NCBI RefSeq assembly: GCF_032999765.1
Contig: NZ_CP136051.1
Location: 868,001 to 932,000, forward strand
DNA: 64,000 nucleotides
Source: Imperialibacter roseus
GTDB taxonomy: Bacteria > Bacteroidota > Bacteroidia > Cytophagales > Cyclobacteriaceae
Direction of reading: 5' to 3'
The notes under the pieces were generated by a model, which saw only the letters and a program-made list of their open reading frames with translations, was not told the DNA's origin and did not search any database. Below are positions 52,202 to 62,500 of the stretch, piece after piece; the stretch's first letter is position 1; each line of letters starts with the position of its first letter. Both the position numbers and the translations under genes were made by a program.

Positions 52202-54694
52202 ATGACATACCAAAATCAAATGAATACAGTGAATATGAGTAGTAGTGAGCATCTCAAGGTGCTACGTGAGGCTTGCAAAAAGATAGCACCAGTTTGGCCT
52301 CTGGAAAACTTTGTAGCTGTAAATCCATACTTGGGTCACGCTGATCAAACATTTGAAAGCACCGCCCAAACCCTGGCGAAAATAGGTGGTATTCAAATGG
52401 CGCTACCACTATCCTTCTACCTTCAGAAAATCAAAGAAGGAAGAATCACCCGAAGTGATCTGCAATCGGTTTTGTCCAAAAAATCAAAAGAGAAAACAAA
52501 AGTCGACGACTTTATTGCTCTCATTGAAAGTGCCACCGACGAGACAACGGGAGTTTCCACAGTAGCGACTCTGGCGGACGTGGCTACCCAGGTTACCGGA
52601 AAGGACTGGAATCGGTTTGCTACGTCAAGGATGTCCACCTGGGCGGCATCGTATTTTGACGACGGGCAGGCAAGCTGGGCCGCTGCTGACCAACAAGCAG
52701 CTCTTTTTTCGGCCTGGAAATTTGAAGCTGAAGTTGACAATACAACAGATATCATGGGACTGAAGGGCTTCAGAAAAGCAGCCAAATCATTGCCGGGCGA
52801 CCCTGTTAAAGCCATGGATGCAGCACTTCAAATCCTGGAGATGCAGGCAAATATGTTGCCCATTTATCTGCATCGGTTGCTGTTGAGTGTGGGTGGCTGG
52901 TCGGCCTTTGCCGCAAGATTGGATTGGGAAAGCGAACTGAATGGGGGTAAAGACGGTAAATTGATGGAGTTTCTCATCGTTTTACTTTGCTGGGAAGCAT
53001 GTCTTTTCCAAGCCCTCGATAGTCCAAAGCTTAGGGTAAAATGGTTGACAGCCAAAAAATCAATGGTGTTGACATCGACGCCATCAGAAATCAATCAACA
53101 ACTAACACAAAAACTAATTTTACAAGAGGCCTTTGATCAGGCAGCGCAGCGAGAGATCATTCAAAAATTCAAAGAACCAAAAGCAATAAAGAGCCTATCA
53201 GCTTCCCAGGTGAAGGCACAGGCCATATTCTGTATCGATGTCCGATCAGAAGTGTATCGCCGGAACCTGGAGCTGGTAGACCAGGGGATAGATACAATCG
53301 GCTTTGCCGGGTTCTTTGCTTTTCCTATCAATTATGTGCCCATAGCACACGATCAGGGAGTAGCCCAATGCCCGGTTCTTATTACGACAGGCGCCACCAT
53401 TTTGGAAGAAATTCCTGATAAGAAAACGCATGAGCAGGCACGAAAAAGCAGAACGCTGAAACACCAGGTGCAGCACATATTGAAGTCGTTCAGGTCAGGA
53501 GCCGTTACTTGTTTTAGTTTTGTGAGTCCACTGGGGTTGTCCTATCTACCCAAGCTCTTCACTGACAGCTTTGGGCTCAGCCGTCCGGTTCCTCATCCTG
53601 ATCATGTAGGGTTAAAGGACAAATATATGAAGCTCAAAGGAGCTAGTCTGAATGTGGCGACACACGGCAATGTGGCAGCAGGTATACCATTGGAGCAGCG
53701 TGTTCAGATGGCAAAAAATGCCTTAAATGCGATGTCGCTCACGAGCGATTTTGCCCCGTTTGTGCTAATAGTTGGCCATGGAGCCACTACTGTCAACAAC
53801 CCGCATGCAAGTGGATTAGATTGTGGTGCCTGCGGCGGGCGGAGTGGAGAGCCCAATGCCAAAGTTGCTGCCGCGGTACTGAATGATAGACAAGTGAGGC
53901 AATTACTGAAGGCTGAAAACATTCACATACCGGACACTACTGTTTTTCTTTGCTGTCTGCACGACACCACTACCGATGAAGTAACGATTTTCAATGAGCA
54001 AGAAGTGCCAGCTAGTCGGGCAAATGAGTTGGAAGAACTGAAAACTTCGCTGGCAAAAGCTGGCCATGCTTCACGTACCGAACGAGCTCTTCGGATGACT
54101 ACCAAAGGAAAGGTGGATGATGCTATCATGAGAAGAAGCAAGGATTGGTCGCAGGTTCGCCCTGAATGGGGCCTGGCAGGATGTTCAGCTTTTGTCGTCG
54201 CTCCCAGGTTCAGAACAAAAGACCTTGACCTGCAGGGCAGGAGCTTCCTTCATTCTTATGACTGGAAGAAAGACGAGGGATTTAAGGTGCTCGAGCTGAT
54301 CATGACTGCTCCCATGGTGGTCACCAGCTGGATCAACTTGCAGTATTTTGCTTCCACGGTGGACAATAAAAATTTTGGTTCCGGAAATAAGACACTCCAT
54401 AACGTGACTGGCGGCGTGGGTGTGTTGGAAGGGTTCTCGGGAGACCTGAGGGTCGGTCTGCCGATCCAATCAGTCCACGATGGTAAAAACTTCCAGCATG
54501 AGCCAATCAGACTCAAAGTGATCATCGAAGCCCCCACCGAGGCTATCGACGCTGTGCTTGAAAAACACAGTGCAGTACGGAACTTGTGTGACAACGAGTG
54601 GATTCACCTGCTGGCGATGGATGATGAGGGTATGGTTGCTCGCCGCTACGCTGGAAATTTGCTCTGGGAAGAGATTGGGGCAGTTGGAGTGTAA
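52202..54694 (+). CDS. dabA: DAB complex cytosolic subunit, zinc carbonic-anhydrase-like (DUF2309)
   Basis: 830 residues, close to the family length. The zinc and active-site residues known from Halothiobacillus DabA have clear counterparts: CID (Cys344, Asp346), VGHGATTVN (His526), and LDCGACGG (Cys541). The N-terminus has FVAVNPYLGHADQTF. DabA converts CO2 to bicarbonate in one direction only when coupled to DabB, giving uptake of inorganic carbon for carboxylases in anaplerosis or low-CO2 growth. A terminator follows at 54718. Confidence 0.94.
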   Translation: MTYQNQMNTVNMSSSEHLKVLREACKKIAPVWPLENFVAVNPYLGHADQTFESTAQTLAKIGGIQMALPLSFYLQKIKEGRITRSDLQSVLSKKSKEKTKVDDFIALIESATDETTGVSTVATLADVATQVTGKDWNRFATSRMSTWAASYFDDGQASWAAADQQAALFSAWKFEAEVDNTTDIMGLKGFRKAAKSLPGDPVKAMDAALQILEMQANMLPIYLHRLLLSVGGWSAFAARLDWESELNGGKDGKLMEFLIVLLCWEACLFQALDSPKLRVKWLTAKKSMVLTSTPSEINQQLTQKLILQEAFDQAAQREIIQKFKEPKAIKSLSASQVKAQAIFCIDVRSEVYRRNLELVDQGIDTIGFAGFFAFPINYVPIAHDQGVAQCPVLITTGATILEEIPDKKTHEQARKSRTLKHQVQHILKSFRSGAVTCFSFVSPLGLSYLPKLFTDSFGLSRPVPHPDHVGLKDKYMKLKGASLNVATHGNVAAGIPLEQRVQMAKNALNAMSLTSDFAPFVLIVGHGATTVNNPHASGLDCGACGGRSGEPNAKVAAAVLNDRQVRQLLKAENIHIPDTTVFLCCLHDTTTDEVTIFNEQEVPASRANELEELKTSLAKAGHASRTERALRMTTKGKVDDAIMRRSKDWSQVRPEWGLAGCSAFVVAPRFRTKDLDLQGRSFLHSYDWKKDEGFKVLELIMTAPMVVTSWINLQYFASTVDNKNFGSGNKTLHNVTGGVGVLEGFSGDLRVGLPIQSVHDGKNFQHEPIRLKVIIEAPTEAIDAVLEKHSAVRNLCDNEWIHLLAMDDEGMVARRYAGNLLWEEIGAVGV

Positions 54695-54717
54695 CGGTTG
54701 AAGGATTTTTTAAAAAA

Positions 54718-54740
54718 AGGCCCTGATTTTTTCAGGGCCT
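54718..54740. terminator. Bidirectional terminator between dabA and carboxylesterase
   Basis: Stem AGGCCCTGA / TCAGGGCCT with a TTTTT loop, flanked by T-rich tracts on both sides, between two convergent genes. Confidence 0.88.
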
Positions 54741-54760
54741 TTTTGGTGCTATCAACAGTA

Positions 54761-56392
54761 TCAGTTTTTGTAAGCCTTGTCCAAAAACACGTACCGGGCG
54801 TCGTCTTTTGCATCTACTGCTTTGGACTCTACATCGATGATCATGACTGGAGGCGTCGTGTCTTTGGCTTCGGCAGCTGGCCAGTTGGGCACGCCTTCAC
54901 CATTCGGGTTGCCGGTTTTAATGAAATTGGCAAAGAAGTTTTCCATGGTTTCTGACACTTTGAAGTCGTCGGGCGTCCAGGCATAGTCGTCGACAAGGTA
55001 AAGGTTGCCCATGCAGTACTCAATTTCTGAGGCGTGGGAAGCGCCAACTGGTTCTGGCATTTTCGGTGCATTTTCATCTTTCTTCACAGTGCCGCCCGCC
55101 AAACCTGAAGCAAGCGTTTGGTCTCTTAGCGGGGGTCTCACTCTGCTGAACAGGTAGCGATACACCGGCTGGTTGCTATTTTTTCTGTGCAGGTCAAACC
55201 ACTTCCAGGTACTGTAGGAAATGAATCTGTCAGATGCCAGGGCTGTGGCCGAAAGTTCGATCTCTTTTTCTGAGCCATGAGGATACAGCTTGAGTACTTC
55301 GCTGTGGGTGTCAGGATAGGCCTCTTTCACCTTTGCCACATAGCTTTCTTCGTTGTAGGGCTTGCCTTGCATAAAGGCCATGCCAGGGATTTCTGCAGAA
55401 TTCCAGCCCAGCAATAAAGGCACCATGGCCTGCTCCTTGGCATTGAAAATCTGAGGGATGGTTTTAGGATAAAAATACCCATCAATGACTGTCGGGAACC
55501 CAAAACGTCTGGATGCCTGGTAAATCTCATATACTTCTTTGGTGCTAAGAGCTCTCAGTTCTTTCAGTGTTGGGTAACCAGCTTTTTGCGCAAACTCAAG
55601 TCCTGTTTTTTCAGCCTCAGCCAATGGCACAGGAGCCAGGGTTGGATTGATAGCAGCGCCGCTTTCGCCTATGGCACCGGCAATCAGGTTTTTGGAGAGG
55701 GGAGAGGCCATTTGTGCACTCACCGAAATAGAACCTGCTGACTCACCTGCAATAGTTACCTTCTTAGGGTCGCCACCAAAAGCAGCAATATTTTTCTGTA
55801 CCCATTTGAGGGCAGCATTTTGGTCAAGCAGCCCGTAGTTGCCAGAGCCTTTGTAAGGCGACTCAGCGCTCAGTTCGGGGTGAGCAAAGAAGCCAAAGAT
55901 GGCCAGGCGGTAGTTAACGGTAACTACTACGATGCCCTTCTTGGCCATGCTGGCTCCATCGTAGCGTGGCTCAGAGCCATCGCCAGCTACAAAGCCGCCG
56001 CCGTAGAAATAAACAAGGACGGGGAGGCCGGTTTCTTTGGCTTTAGCGGGTGACCACACGTTCAGGTAAAGGCAGTCTTCGCTGATACCGTCGGAACGGA
56101 AGTTCATGTCGCCGAACACCGCTGCCTGCACGGCACGTGGGCCAAATTTCTTGGTTTGCTTCACACCACTCCAGTTGTCAACAGGCTGCGGCGCTTTCCA
56201 CCTCAGGTCGCCAACAGGTGGTTTGGCAAAGGGGATGCCGAAGTACATTGATAAGCTGGTAGTCACATCGTAGTTGCCTTCGATGGTGCCATTTTCAGTT
56301 TTTGCTTGTACGGGAAAACTATTGTTTTTCTGTGCCATGGTTGTAGCGCTGATCAAACATAGCCACCCCATGAGCAAGGTGAGTTTTTTCAT
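54761..56392 (-). CDS. Type-B carboxylesterase, exported
   Basis: 543 residues with a signal peptide (...ISATTMAQ). Carboxylesterase family: FYGGGFVAGDGS oxyanion loop (near 130), catalytic serine in GESAGS (near 217), acid and His further on (ASHASEIEYCMGN near 450). Hydrolyses carboxylic esters; natural substrate unknown. Convergent with dabA. Confidence 0.9.
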   Translation of the reverse strand: MKKLTLLMGWLCLISATTMAQKNNSFPVQAKTENGTIEGNYDVTTSLSMYFGIPFAKPPVGDLRWKAPQPVDNWSGVKQTKKFGPRAVQAAVFGDMNFRSDGISEDCLYLNVWSPAKAKETGLPVLVYFYGGGFVAGDGSEPRYDGASMAKKGIVVVTVNYRLAIFGFFAHPELSAESPYKGSGNYGLLDQNAALKWVQKNIAAFGGDPKKVTIAGESAGSISVSAQMASPLSKNLIAGAIGESGAAINPTLAPVPLAEAEKTGLEFAQKAGYPTLKELRALSTKEVYEIYQASRRFGFPTVIDGYFYPKTIPQIFNAKEQAMVPLLLGWNSAEIPGMAFMQGKPYNEESYVAKVKEAYPDTHSEVLKLYPHGSEKEIELSATALASDRFISYSTWKWFDLHRKNSNQPVYRYLFSRVRPPLRDQTLASGLAGGTVKKDENAPKMPEPVGASHASEIEYCMGNLYLVDDYAWTPDDFKVSETMENFFANFIKTGNPNGEGVPNWPAAEAKDTTPPVMIIDVESKAVDAKDDARYVFLDKAYKN

Positions 56393-56568
56393 ATGTTAGT
56401 AGGTGTTTTATTATTGTCTCAATTTGTAACAATAATAAAAGAACTTTTGGATAACTCCTATTAATTGTCAATTATTGGGAGTGATGAATCAGCGTTGTGG
56501 TCCTGTGGTGCACACGGCGAGGGCTGCAGCCGGGCTGGTGGCACGCATTTTACACTCTCAATGCTCAA

Positions 56569-57273
56569 ATGAATCCAAAGGAATTCCTTCCTCATATTGC
56601 TTACGACTCGGTGATCTTCGGTTTCTCTGGCGACAAGCTGAAAATCCTGATCATGGAGTATCACAATACCAGGCTGTTTGCACTGCCAGGGGGCTTTGTG
56701 AGAACCAATGAGGCGCTGAATGATGCAGTGCGAAGAGGGCTCAAGGAGCGGACCGGACTAGACGACATTTTTCTGGAACAGTTCTACACCTTTGGCGACA
56801 TGGCTCGCTTCAAACCGGAGGTGATGAAAACGATCATGCAAGGCCTCAACGACAAGGTGCCCGACAACCACTGGCTGCTCGACCGTTTCATTTCGGTGGC
56901 CTACTACGCACTCATCGACTACAAGCAGGTGGTGCCCCGGCCGGACGCCATTTCAGATTCTTGTACATGGTATGACGTAGACAATTTGCCTGTGCTGATA
57001 CTCGATCATCAAAAAATTGTCGACAAAGCACTTCAAACACTCAGGCAAAACCTCGACCACAAGCTGACCAACCTGCTACCCGAGAAATTCACCATGAAAG
57101 AGCTACAGTCGGTGTATGAGGCCATTCTTGGAGAAAAGTTGCGCCGCACTACTTTCCAGCGGAAGTTGCTGGCGTCGGACCTGCTGGTACGCCATGAGAA
57201 GCTGTACAATGGAGGAGCACACAAAGCGCCGTTTCTTTATTCGTTTGCAAGGAGTGAGGATTTGGAGGGTTGA
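56569..57273 (+). CDS. NUDIX-domain regulator with C-terminal winged helix (NrtR-like)
   Basis: 234 residues from ATG 56569. NUDIX-like domain (residues 10-140) with LFALPGGFVRTNEALNDA and an incomplete Nudix box (RRGLKERTGL), then a C-terminal winged-helix part (FTMKELQSVYEAILGEKLRRTTFQRK, near 165-190). Such proteins usually sense nucleotide derivatives and repress NAD or sugar genes rather than hydrolyse; target not evident here. An upstream in-frame extension to 56497 has no support. Confidence 0.84.
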   Translation: MNPKEFLPHIAYDSVIFGFSGDKLKILIMEYHNTRLFALPGGFVRTNEALNDAVRRGLKERTGLDDIFLEQFYTFGDMARFKPEVMKTIMQGLNDKVPDNHWLLDRFISVAYYALIDYKQVVPRPDAISDSCTWYDVDNLPVLILDHQKIVDKALQTLRQNLDHKLTNLLPEKFTMKELQSVYEAILGEKLRRTTFQRKLLASDLLVRHEKLYNGGAHKAPFLYSFARSEDLEG

Positions 57274-57370
57274 GGAATTGGGTATTGGACAACGATGTAC
57301 CAAATACCCATTATTCGCAGCAAAGATGGGATGACATGCGTCGGTACGGCAAGAGGGCAAAAGGGAGGGG

Positions 57371-57407
57371 CCGTCAGACGCCAATCAGCGTCCCAGACGT
57401 CTGACGG
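57371..57407. terminator. Hairpin between convergent genes, likely terminator
   Basis: Perfect 10-bp stem CCGTCAGACG / CGTCTGACGG with a 17-nt loop, in the gap between the NUDIX-like gene and the aminotransferase. The rest of 57274-57490 holds nothing further. Confidence 0.65.
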
Positions 57408-57490
57408 TTTCCTTCGCTGATAGCCAATGCTACCGTGCCGACGCCTTCTTCGTGCGGTCTTCCGTCTTCGGTCTTCCGACCTTTCCGTTC

Positions 57491-58750
57491 TTAAAGCGTT
57501 TCGCCAACAAATTCCACAAACCTTTCCACTTCCGCTTTCGAGTTGTAGATATGCGTCGATACCCGGATGGCGTCGAGATGGCTTTCGGGCACGACTCGTA
57601 GACGGAAGCCTGCTTTGGCACCCAGGCTATTGAACTCCCTGTAGCCAATGTTTTTCGGTTTGAATGTAACCATACAGATCCTCGACTGCTTTTCGGCAGG
57701 GGTAAGGATGTCGAGCTTTGTTTTGAGTCCCGAAAGCCCTTCGAAAAGAAGGCTCGACAATTCCCGTACCCTTTCCTCTATTTTTTGTTTGCCTACCGAC
57801 ATGTGGAAATCGGCTGAAGCTGCAGCACCCATGTACATAGGTGTACTTTGGGAACCGTAGTCGTAGCGATGGGCAGTGGGAACATAGGTCGCCATACTGG
57901 GCGGGTTACTGTACAAATCCCAGCCGGTGTCGGAATAGGCCCCGACTTGATAGACTTGTAAAGTGTCGAGCAATTCTTCCCTTACATAAAGAAATCCGGT
58001 GCCATTCGGTCCAAGCATCCATTTGTGGCAGGAAGTGGCATAAAAATCGCAGCCGAACTCCTTCAGGTTCAGGTTGAAAGTACCTGCACCATGCGCTCCG
58101 TCAATAGCCGTGAAAATGCTTTTGCTTCGGGCCCAGGCAGCAATCTCTTTGATGGGCAGCACAAGGCCGGTGGTGCAAGTAATATGGGGGACGGCAATAA
58201 CCCTGGTTTTGGTTGTCACCAATGCTTTTATTTTACTTAAGTTTTCGTCCGCCGTGAGCCCCGGTTCGAATGGCTTAAGTACAATACCATGCAGTTTGGC
58301 CCGGTTGAGCCAGGGGAGTGCGTTACCCACATGCTCGTGCAGGGTGACGATGACTTCATCTCCTGCTTTGAGCGGCAATCCCCAGGTAACGATGTTGATT
58401 CCTTCGGTGGTGTTGTGTGTCAGGCTGAGCTCTTCCGTTTTTACGCCGGCATAGGCTGCCAGTACTTCTCTTGCTCTGTCGGTATGGCCGTACTCGCCGG
58501 TACCATTGGTTTCATCGAGGTATTTTTTAATGGTGTCAAGTACCGGAGTTGGCGAGGGGCCAAAGGTGCCATTGTTGAAATACACCCGCTTGTCTTGTAG
58601 CGGAAAGGCTTTTCTCAACTCGGCCCAGTAGGCCTCGCCGTCTGCTGTTGGGAATTGGAAGGAAGCTGGTACAGTTGATAGAAATGGTATGGCGGAGATA
58701 CCGATGGCACTTTTGGAGGCTTGTTGAAGAAAGCTGCGTCTATTACTCAT
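57491..58750 (-). CDS. Class-V aminotransferase, exported-type N-terminus
   Basis: 419 residues from ATG 58750; begins MSNRRSFLQQASKSAIG, a twin-arginine-like leader (NRRSFLQ), so it may be a Tat substrate. PLP enzyme of the isopenicillin-N epimerase type: GTFGPSPTPVLDTI near 60, THNTTEGIN near 115, and the PLP lysine in ATSCHKWMLGPNGTG (near 250). Reaction unknown. Confidence 0.87.
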   Translation of the reverse strand: MSNRRSFLQQASKSAIGISAIPFLSTVPASFQFPTADGEAYWAELRKAFPLQDKRVYFNNGTFGPSPTPVLDTIKKYLDETNGTGEYGHTDRAREVLAAYAGVKTEELSLTHNTTEGINIVTWGLPLKAGDEVIVTLHEHVGNALPWLNRAKLHGIVLKPFEPGLTADENLSKIKALVTTKTRVIAVPHITCTTGLVLPIKEIAAWARSKSIFTAIDGAHGAGTFNLNLKEFGCDFYATSCHKWMLGPNGTGFLYVREELLDTLQVYQVGAYSDTGWDLYSNPPSMATYVPTAHRYDYGSQSTPMYMGAAASADFHMSVGKQKIEERVRELSSLLFEGLSGLKTKLDILTPAEKQSRICMVTFKPKNIGYREFNSLGAKAGFRLRVVPESHLDAIRVSTHIYNSKAEVERFVEFVGETL

Positions 58751-58816
58751 AACCCCTAAGTTGTATTCCTTATTTAAAACAGACAAGGCTTTATTTTTAT
58801 AAGGCCTGGTTGGAAG

Positions 58817-58866
58817 GGCGATAAAACCGCCAGTCTCATTCCTACCCGTTGCAAACGGGTAGGATG
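58817..58866. repeat. Hairpin repeat, left copy, flanking mazEF
   Basis: GGCGATAAAACCGCC hairpin followed by CCTACCCGTT-GCA-AACGGGTAGG hairpin. A second copy lies at 59504-59554. Confidence 0.8.
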
Positions 58867-58870
58867 GGTT

Positions 58871-59194
58871 TTAATCCACAAAAGTCTCCTTTAATACCCT
58901 TTTTACCTCAGTAATTTCATGTGAAGCCAATTTGCCCAGCAACCGAATGACCCGCTGCTTGTCAATAGTTCTTATCTGATCCAGTACAATCCACCCCTCA
59001 GTTTTATCATGATTGACCCGCACCCTCGTTGGGTAGTTTTTTGATGTTGAGGTCATCGGCGCAATTGTTACAGTGCGAATGTTGAAATTTAGTTCATTAG
59101 GCGATATGATGACGCAAGGCCTTGTTTTTTTGATTTCACTTCCCACCGTAGGATCAAGGTTGACGAGAACGATGCTGTATTGACTTAATTCCAT
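58871..59194 (-). CDS. mazF: MazF/PemK-type endoribonuclease toxin
   Basis: 107 residues with the MazF core: YSIVLVNLDPTVGSEIKKTRPCVIISPNELN (residues 6-37, including the conserved RPCVI) and the C-terminal GWIVLDQIRTIDKQRV. MazF cleaves mRNA at short sequence sites. Overlaps the antitoxin gene by 10 bp, giving antitoxin-first translation. Confidence 0.9.
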   Translation of the reverse strand: MELSQYSIVLVNLDPTVGSEIKKTRPCVIISPNELNFNIRTVTIAPMTSTSKNYPTRVRVNHDKTEGWIVLDQIRTIDKQRVIRLLGKLASHEITEVKRVLKETFVD

Positions 59195-59430
59195 TCGTCG
59201 AAGTCTTCTTCAGCCAATACATCGTCGATCAAAAGCTTGTCATCTCCCTCTTTCGCCATTTCTTTAAAGGCGTTGTCCCAACCTTTTCTCGGTTGCTGAA
59301 TAGGCCGTAGCACAATCTGATCCTTTTCAAATATCAACTCCACTTCATCAGTAATGTGGTATTGTTCGAGCACTTGTTTGCTTAGCCTGAGCCCTTTTGA
59401 GTTACCTATTTGAATAATAGATGTCTTCAT
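59185..59430 (-). CDS. mazE: MazE/AbrB-type antitoxin
   Basis: 81 residues. AbrB/SpoVT swapped-hairpin DNA-binding domain (IIQIGNSKGLRLSKQVLEQY, 5-24), then an acidic tail (LLIDDVLAEEDFDEWN) that should wrap and block the toxin. Expected to repress its own promoter in the 59431-59503 gap. Confidence 0.9.
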   Translation of the reverse strand: MKTSIIQIGNSKGLRLSKQVLEQYHITDEVELIFEKDQIVLRPIQQPRKGWDNAFKEMAKEGDDKLLIDDVLAEEDFDEWN

Positions 59431-59503
59431 AATGATGTTATGTAATTACAAAGTTATTACATTCCTTGAGAACATTCAAATGATATCCGACCAGGATTGA
59501 AAA

Positions 59504-59554
59504 GGCGATAAAATCGCCAATCTCATTCCTACCTGTTGCAAACGGGTAGGATGG
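59504..59554. repeat. Hairpin repeat, right copy, flanking mazEF
   Basis: GGCGATAAAATCGCC and CCTACCTGTT-GCA-AACGGGTAGG; same order as the left copy with three or four differences. Confidence 0.8.
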
Positions 59555-59574
59555 AGGGTAAGTGGCCTATCCGG

Positions 59575-62500
59575 TTATTTATTCTCAAACGATTTATCAG
59601 GATACGCTGGCACTGGTGGCACCGGCCTTGGGTCTTCTTCGATCTTCTTTTGTAAAAACTCGATGGCAGCCTTCAGCTGAGCATCTTCCCCTTCGAAGGT
59701 CGCATGAGGCAGGTTGTCGACCACAATATCTGGCTCGAACCCATGGCCTTCCACCAGCCACTTGCATTCTGGCCCATAAACACCCATCATGGGAGCCCTG
59801 GCAATGCCACCATCGCTCAAAGTATTGACACCGCTCAGCCAAATCTCACCTCCCCAGGTGCGGGTGCCAATGGCTGTGCCCAGCTCCAGCCTTTTGAAAC
59901 CATCGGCAAAGGATTCGCCATCCGACGCCGTGTTTTGGTCTACCAGAATCACGATATGCCCTCTGAAAGCGTACTGCATGTTCCAGTACGGTTTGCCGGA
60001 GCGGCTTTTCCAGTACATCCACGCCTTTCTCAATAGCTTCTCCAGCACAAAGCTTTCGATATTGCCGCCCCGGTTGTGGCGCACATCTATGATCAGGCCC
60101 TGTCTGTCAAATACCGGATAGAACTCCCGGTACCACTGCTCAAGATCGTTGCTGCCCATAGCTTGCAGGTGAACATAACCCACACTGTTCGCTGTGGCTT
60201 TGTCTACCTCCAGCCTTCTGGAATATTCCCAGTCCCTGTAACGCAAGCTGTAAGGGTTGCTCATAGGCACCACTATCACATCCTTTTCAACGGAGCCACG
60301 TTTTACGCTCATTCTGACCTGCTTACCGGCCTGGTTGCGGATCAATTCTCCAATGTCCACAGCACTCAAAGCTGCCTTCCCATTCACACTGGTAATGACG
60401 TCCCCCACTTTGATGTCCAGATAGGGGTCGTCCAGTGGCGACTTTTCATCAGGATAGTCTGGATCAGCTTTATAAATGTAGTCGATGCTGTAGCCTCCTT
60501 TGCTGTCGTCTCTCGAACAGATGGCACCAAGGCTGGCCACCACTATGTTGAGCTCGTCTTCTCTCGTGTCGCCGCCTCTCACGCTGGTGTGCAGGGCAGA
60601 AAGCTCACCAACGAACCGACCGATGAGATCCGAAAGCTCTTCTCTTGTCGTTACCCGATCCACCAAAGGCAGGTATTTGGCATGCATAGCATCCCAGTTG
60701 ACACCGTGCATGTTTTTGTCGTAGAAGTAGTCCCTTTCCATGCGCCAGGCATCAGTAAAGATCTGCTCCCAGTCTTCTTTAGGTGTAATGGCAAACTTCC
60801 AGCCGCTGAGGTCGATCTTCTTATCGTTCAAGTCAGCCACCTTACTGGTGCCCGCTTCAACCATGTAGTAATTCCTTTGTTTTACCACCAATATTTTCTC
60901 TCCATTCCCAGTTAGATCGAAGCCGTTGATGTCTTCAATCATCGTGACCAGCTTGGGGTCGTCGTTGGTGATCTTTACTACGCCAAGGTGCGTTTTGGCG
61001 CCAACCCCTGTTTCTCTACTCAGCATGTAAAGGCCTTTCTTTGTCACCTCAAGTCCTCTGTAGTTGCCCGGGCTAACGGGCACTTCTTCAATTCTTTGCG
61101 TAATGCCGTCTTTGTCTATTTTTATGGCAACCGCAGGCTTAGCTTCCTCCTTCTTATCACCTTCCTTACCATCAGGCTTGTCTGTTTTAACAGCTAATTC
61201 ATCGTCAGGACGGAAGGGTGATCTCGTACCTTTTTGAAGGGATATGTGGTAAATCTTTTCCTTGGCATCAAAATACGGCTCTGGCTGTCTTGCTCCCCAG
61301 GGTGAGCCTACCAACGTGGTAAAGCTGCGATCCGATAAAAAATAGATGAATTTTCCATCGGGGCTCCAGGCAGGAAAAACGCTGTTCGCTCGGTCGGTAG
61401 TAATGGGGAAAGTATCACCCGTATCGACATTGGATACAAAAATCTGATCCATCGTATTGTCGGCCGACTGTACGAAGGCTATCCATTTGCTGTCGGGAGA
61501 CCACGAAAACATGCCGATGCCTTCTTCGCCGGTTGAGATTCTTTTGCTGACTCCCGTTGCCAGATTCAGGACAAACATATGCCTCTCCAGGTCGTCGTAA
61601 GCCAGCCATTTTCCGTCGGGCGATGGCGCCCCTTTGTATCTTAGCACGGTGCCGTCTTTCGTGATAGCTTTCTGGGCACCAATGCCATTGGCAGGCATAC
61701 TGATGAATTCAAACTCTCCGCTTTCGTCGGAAAGGGTGTAAATATTCTTGCCGTCGGCGGAGAAAACGGCATCTCTGTACCGAACGTCTTTTTTGTCAGT
61801 GAACTCCACTGTTCTGCCCGATTTCACCGGAACAGCGAAGACCCGCCCTCTGGCCGTGATCACAATTTTGTCTCCTTCCTTGTCAGGTGAAACAGAACTG
61901 ATGTACTGAGCTGGATTGTCTACCCATCTTTCCCTGAGCTGATCCAGGTCCGTGGGAATCCTGATGTCGATTTTGGTTTGCGTGTCGTCAGGAATGCTGT
62001 AGTGCCAGATATCGGCGCCCCATTGGTAAACAATTTGGCCATTGTGGAGGCCAGCGTCCCGAACGTCAAAGTCTTTGTGAGTAGTGTGCTGGGTCAGGCC
62101 GCCACCGTTTTCGTTGATCGACCATATGTTCATGGTGCCGTCTCTGTCTGTGATGAAATAAACACGCCCATTGTACCACATGGGATGGTGGCTTTCGCCT
62201 GCATAGCCGAGTGTAAGCTGAACTGCCTCCGGGCTTCCTTCGGTATACTTCCAAATCTGTCGTGCAGTGCCTCCTTTGTACCTCTTGGTCACATTGCCGT
62301 GGTACGATGGCCTTACGAAGTATACCGTTTTACCTGTGGCGTCGAACGACGCTTCGCTGGCCTGCGCAAGTGGCACCCTGGATTTCTTTTTGGTGGCAGG
62401 GTCAATGGTTACCAGCTGACGGTCAGGCAGTGTGGCAAACGCTCTTGTATCGTACACTACTTTTCCGTCGGGCGTCCAGCAGTTCATCGTGGAGGCATCG

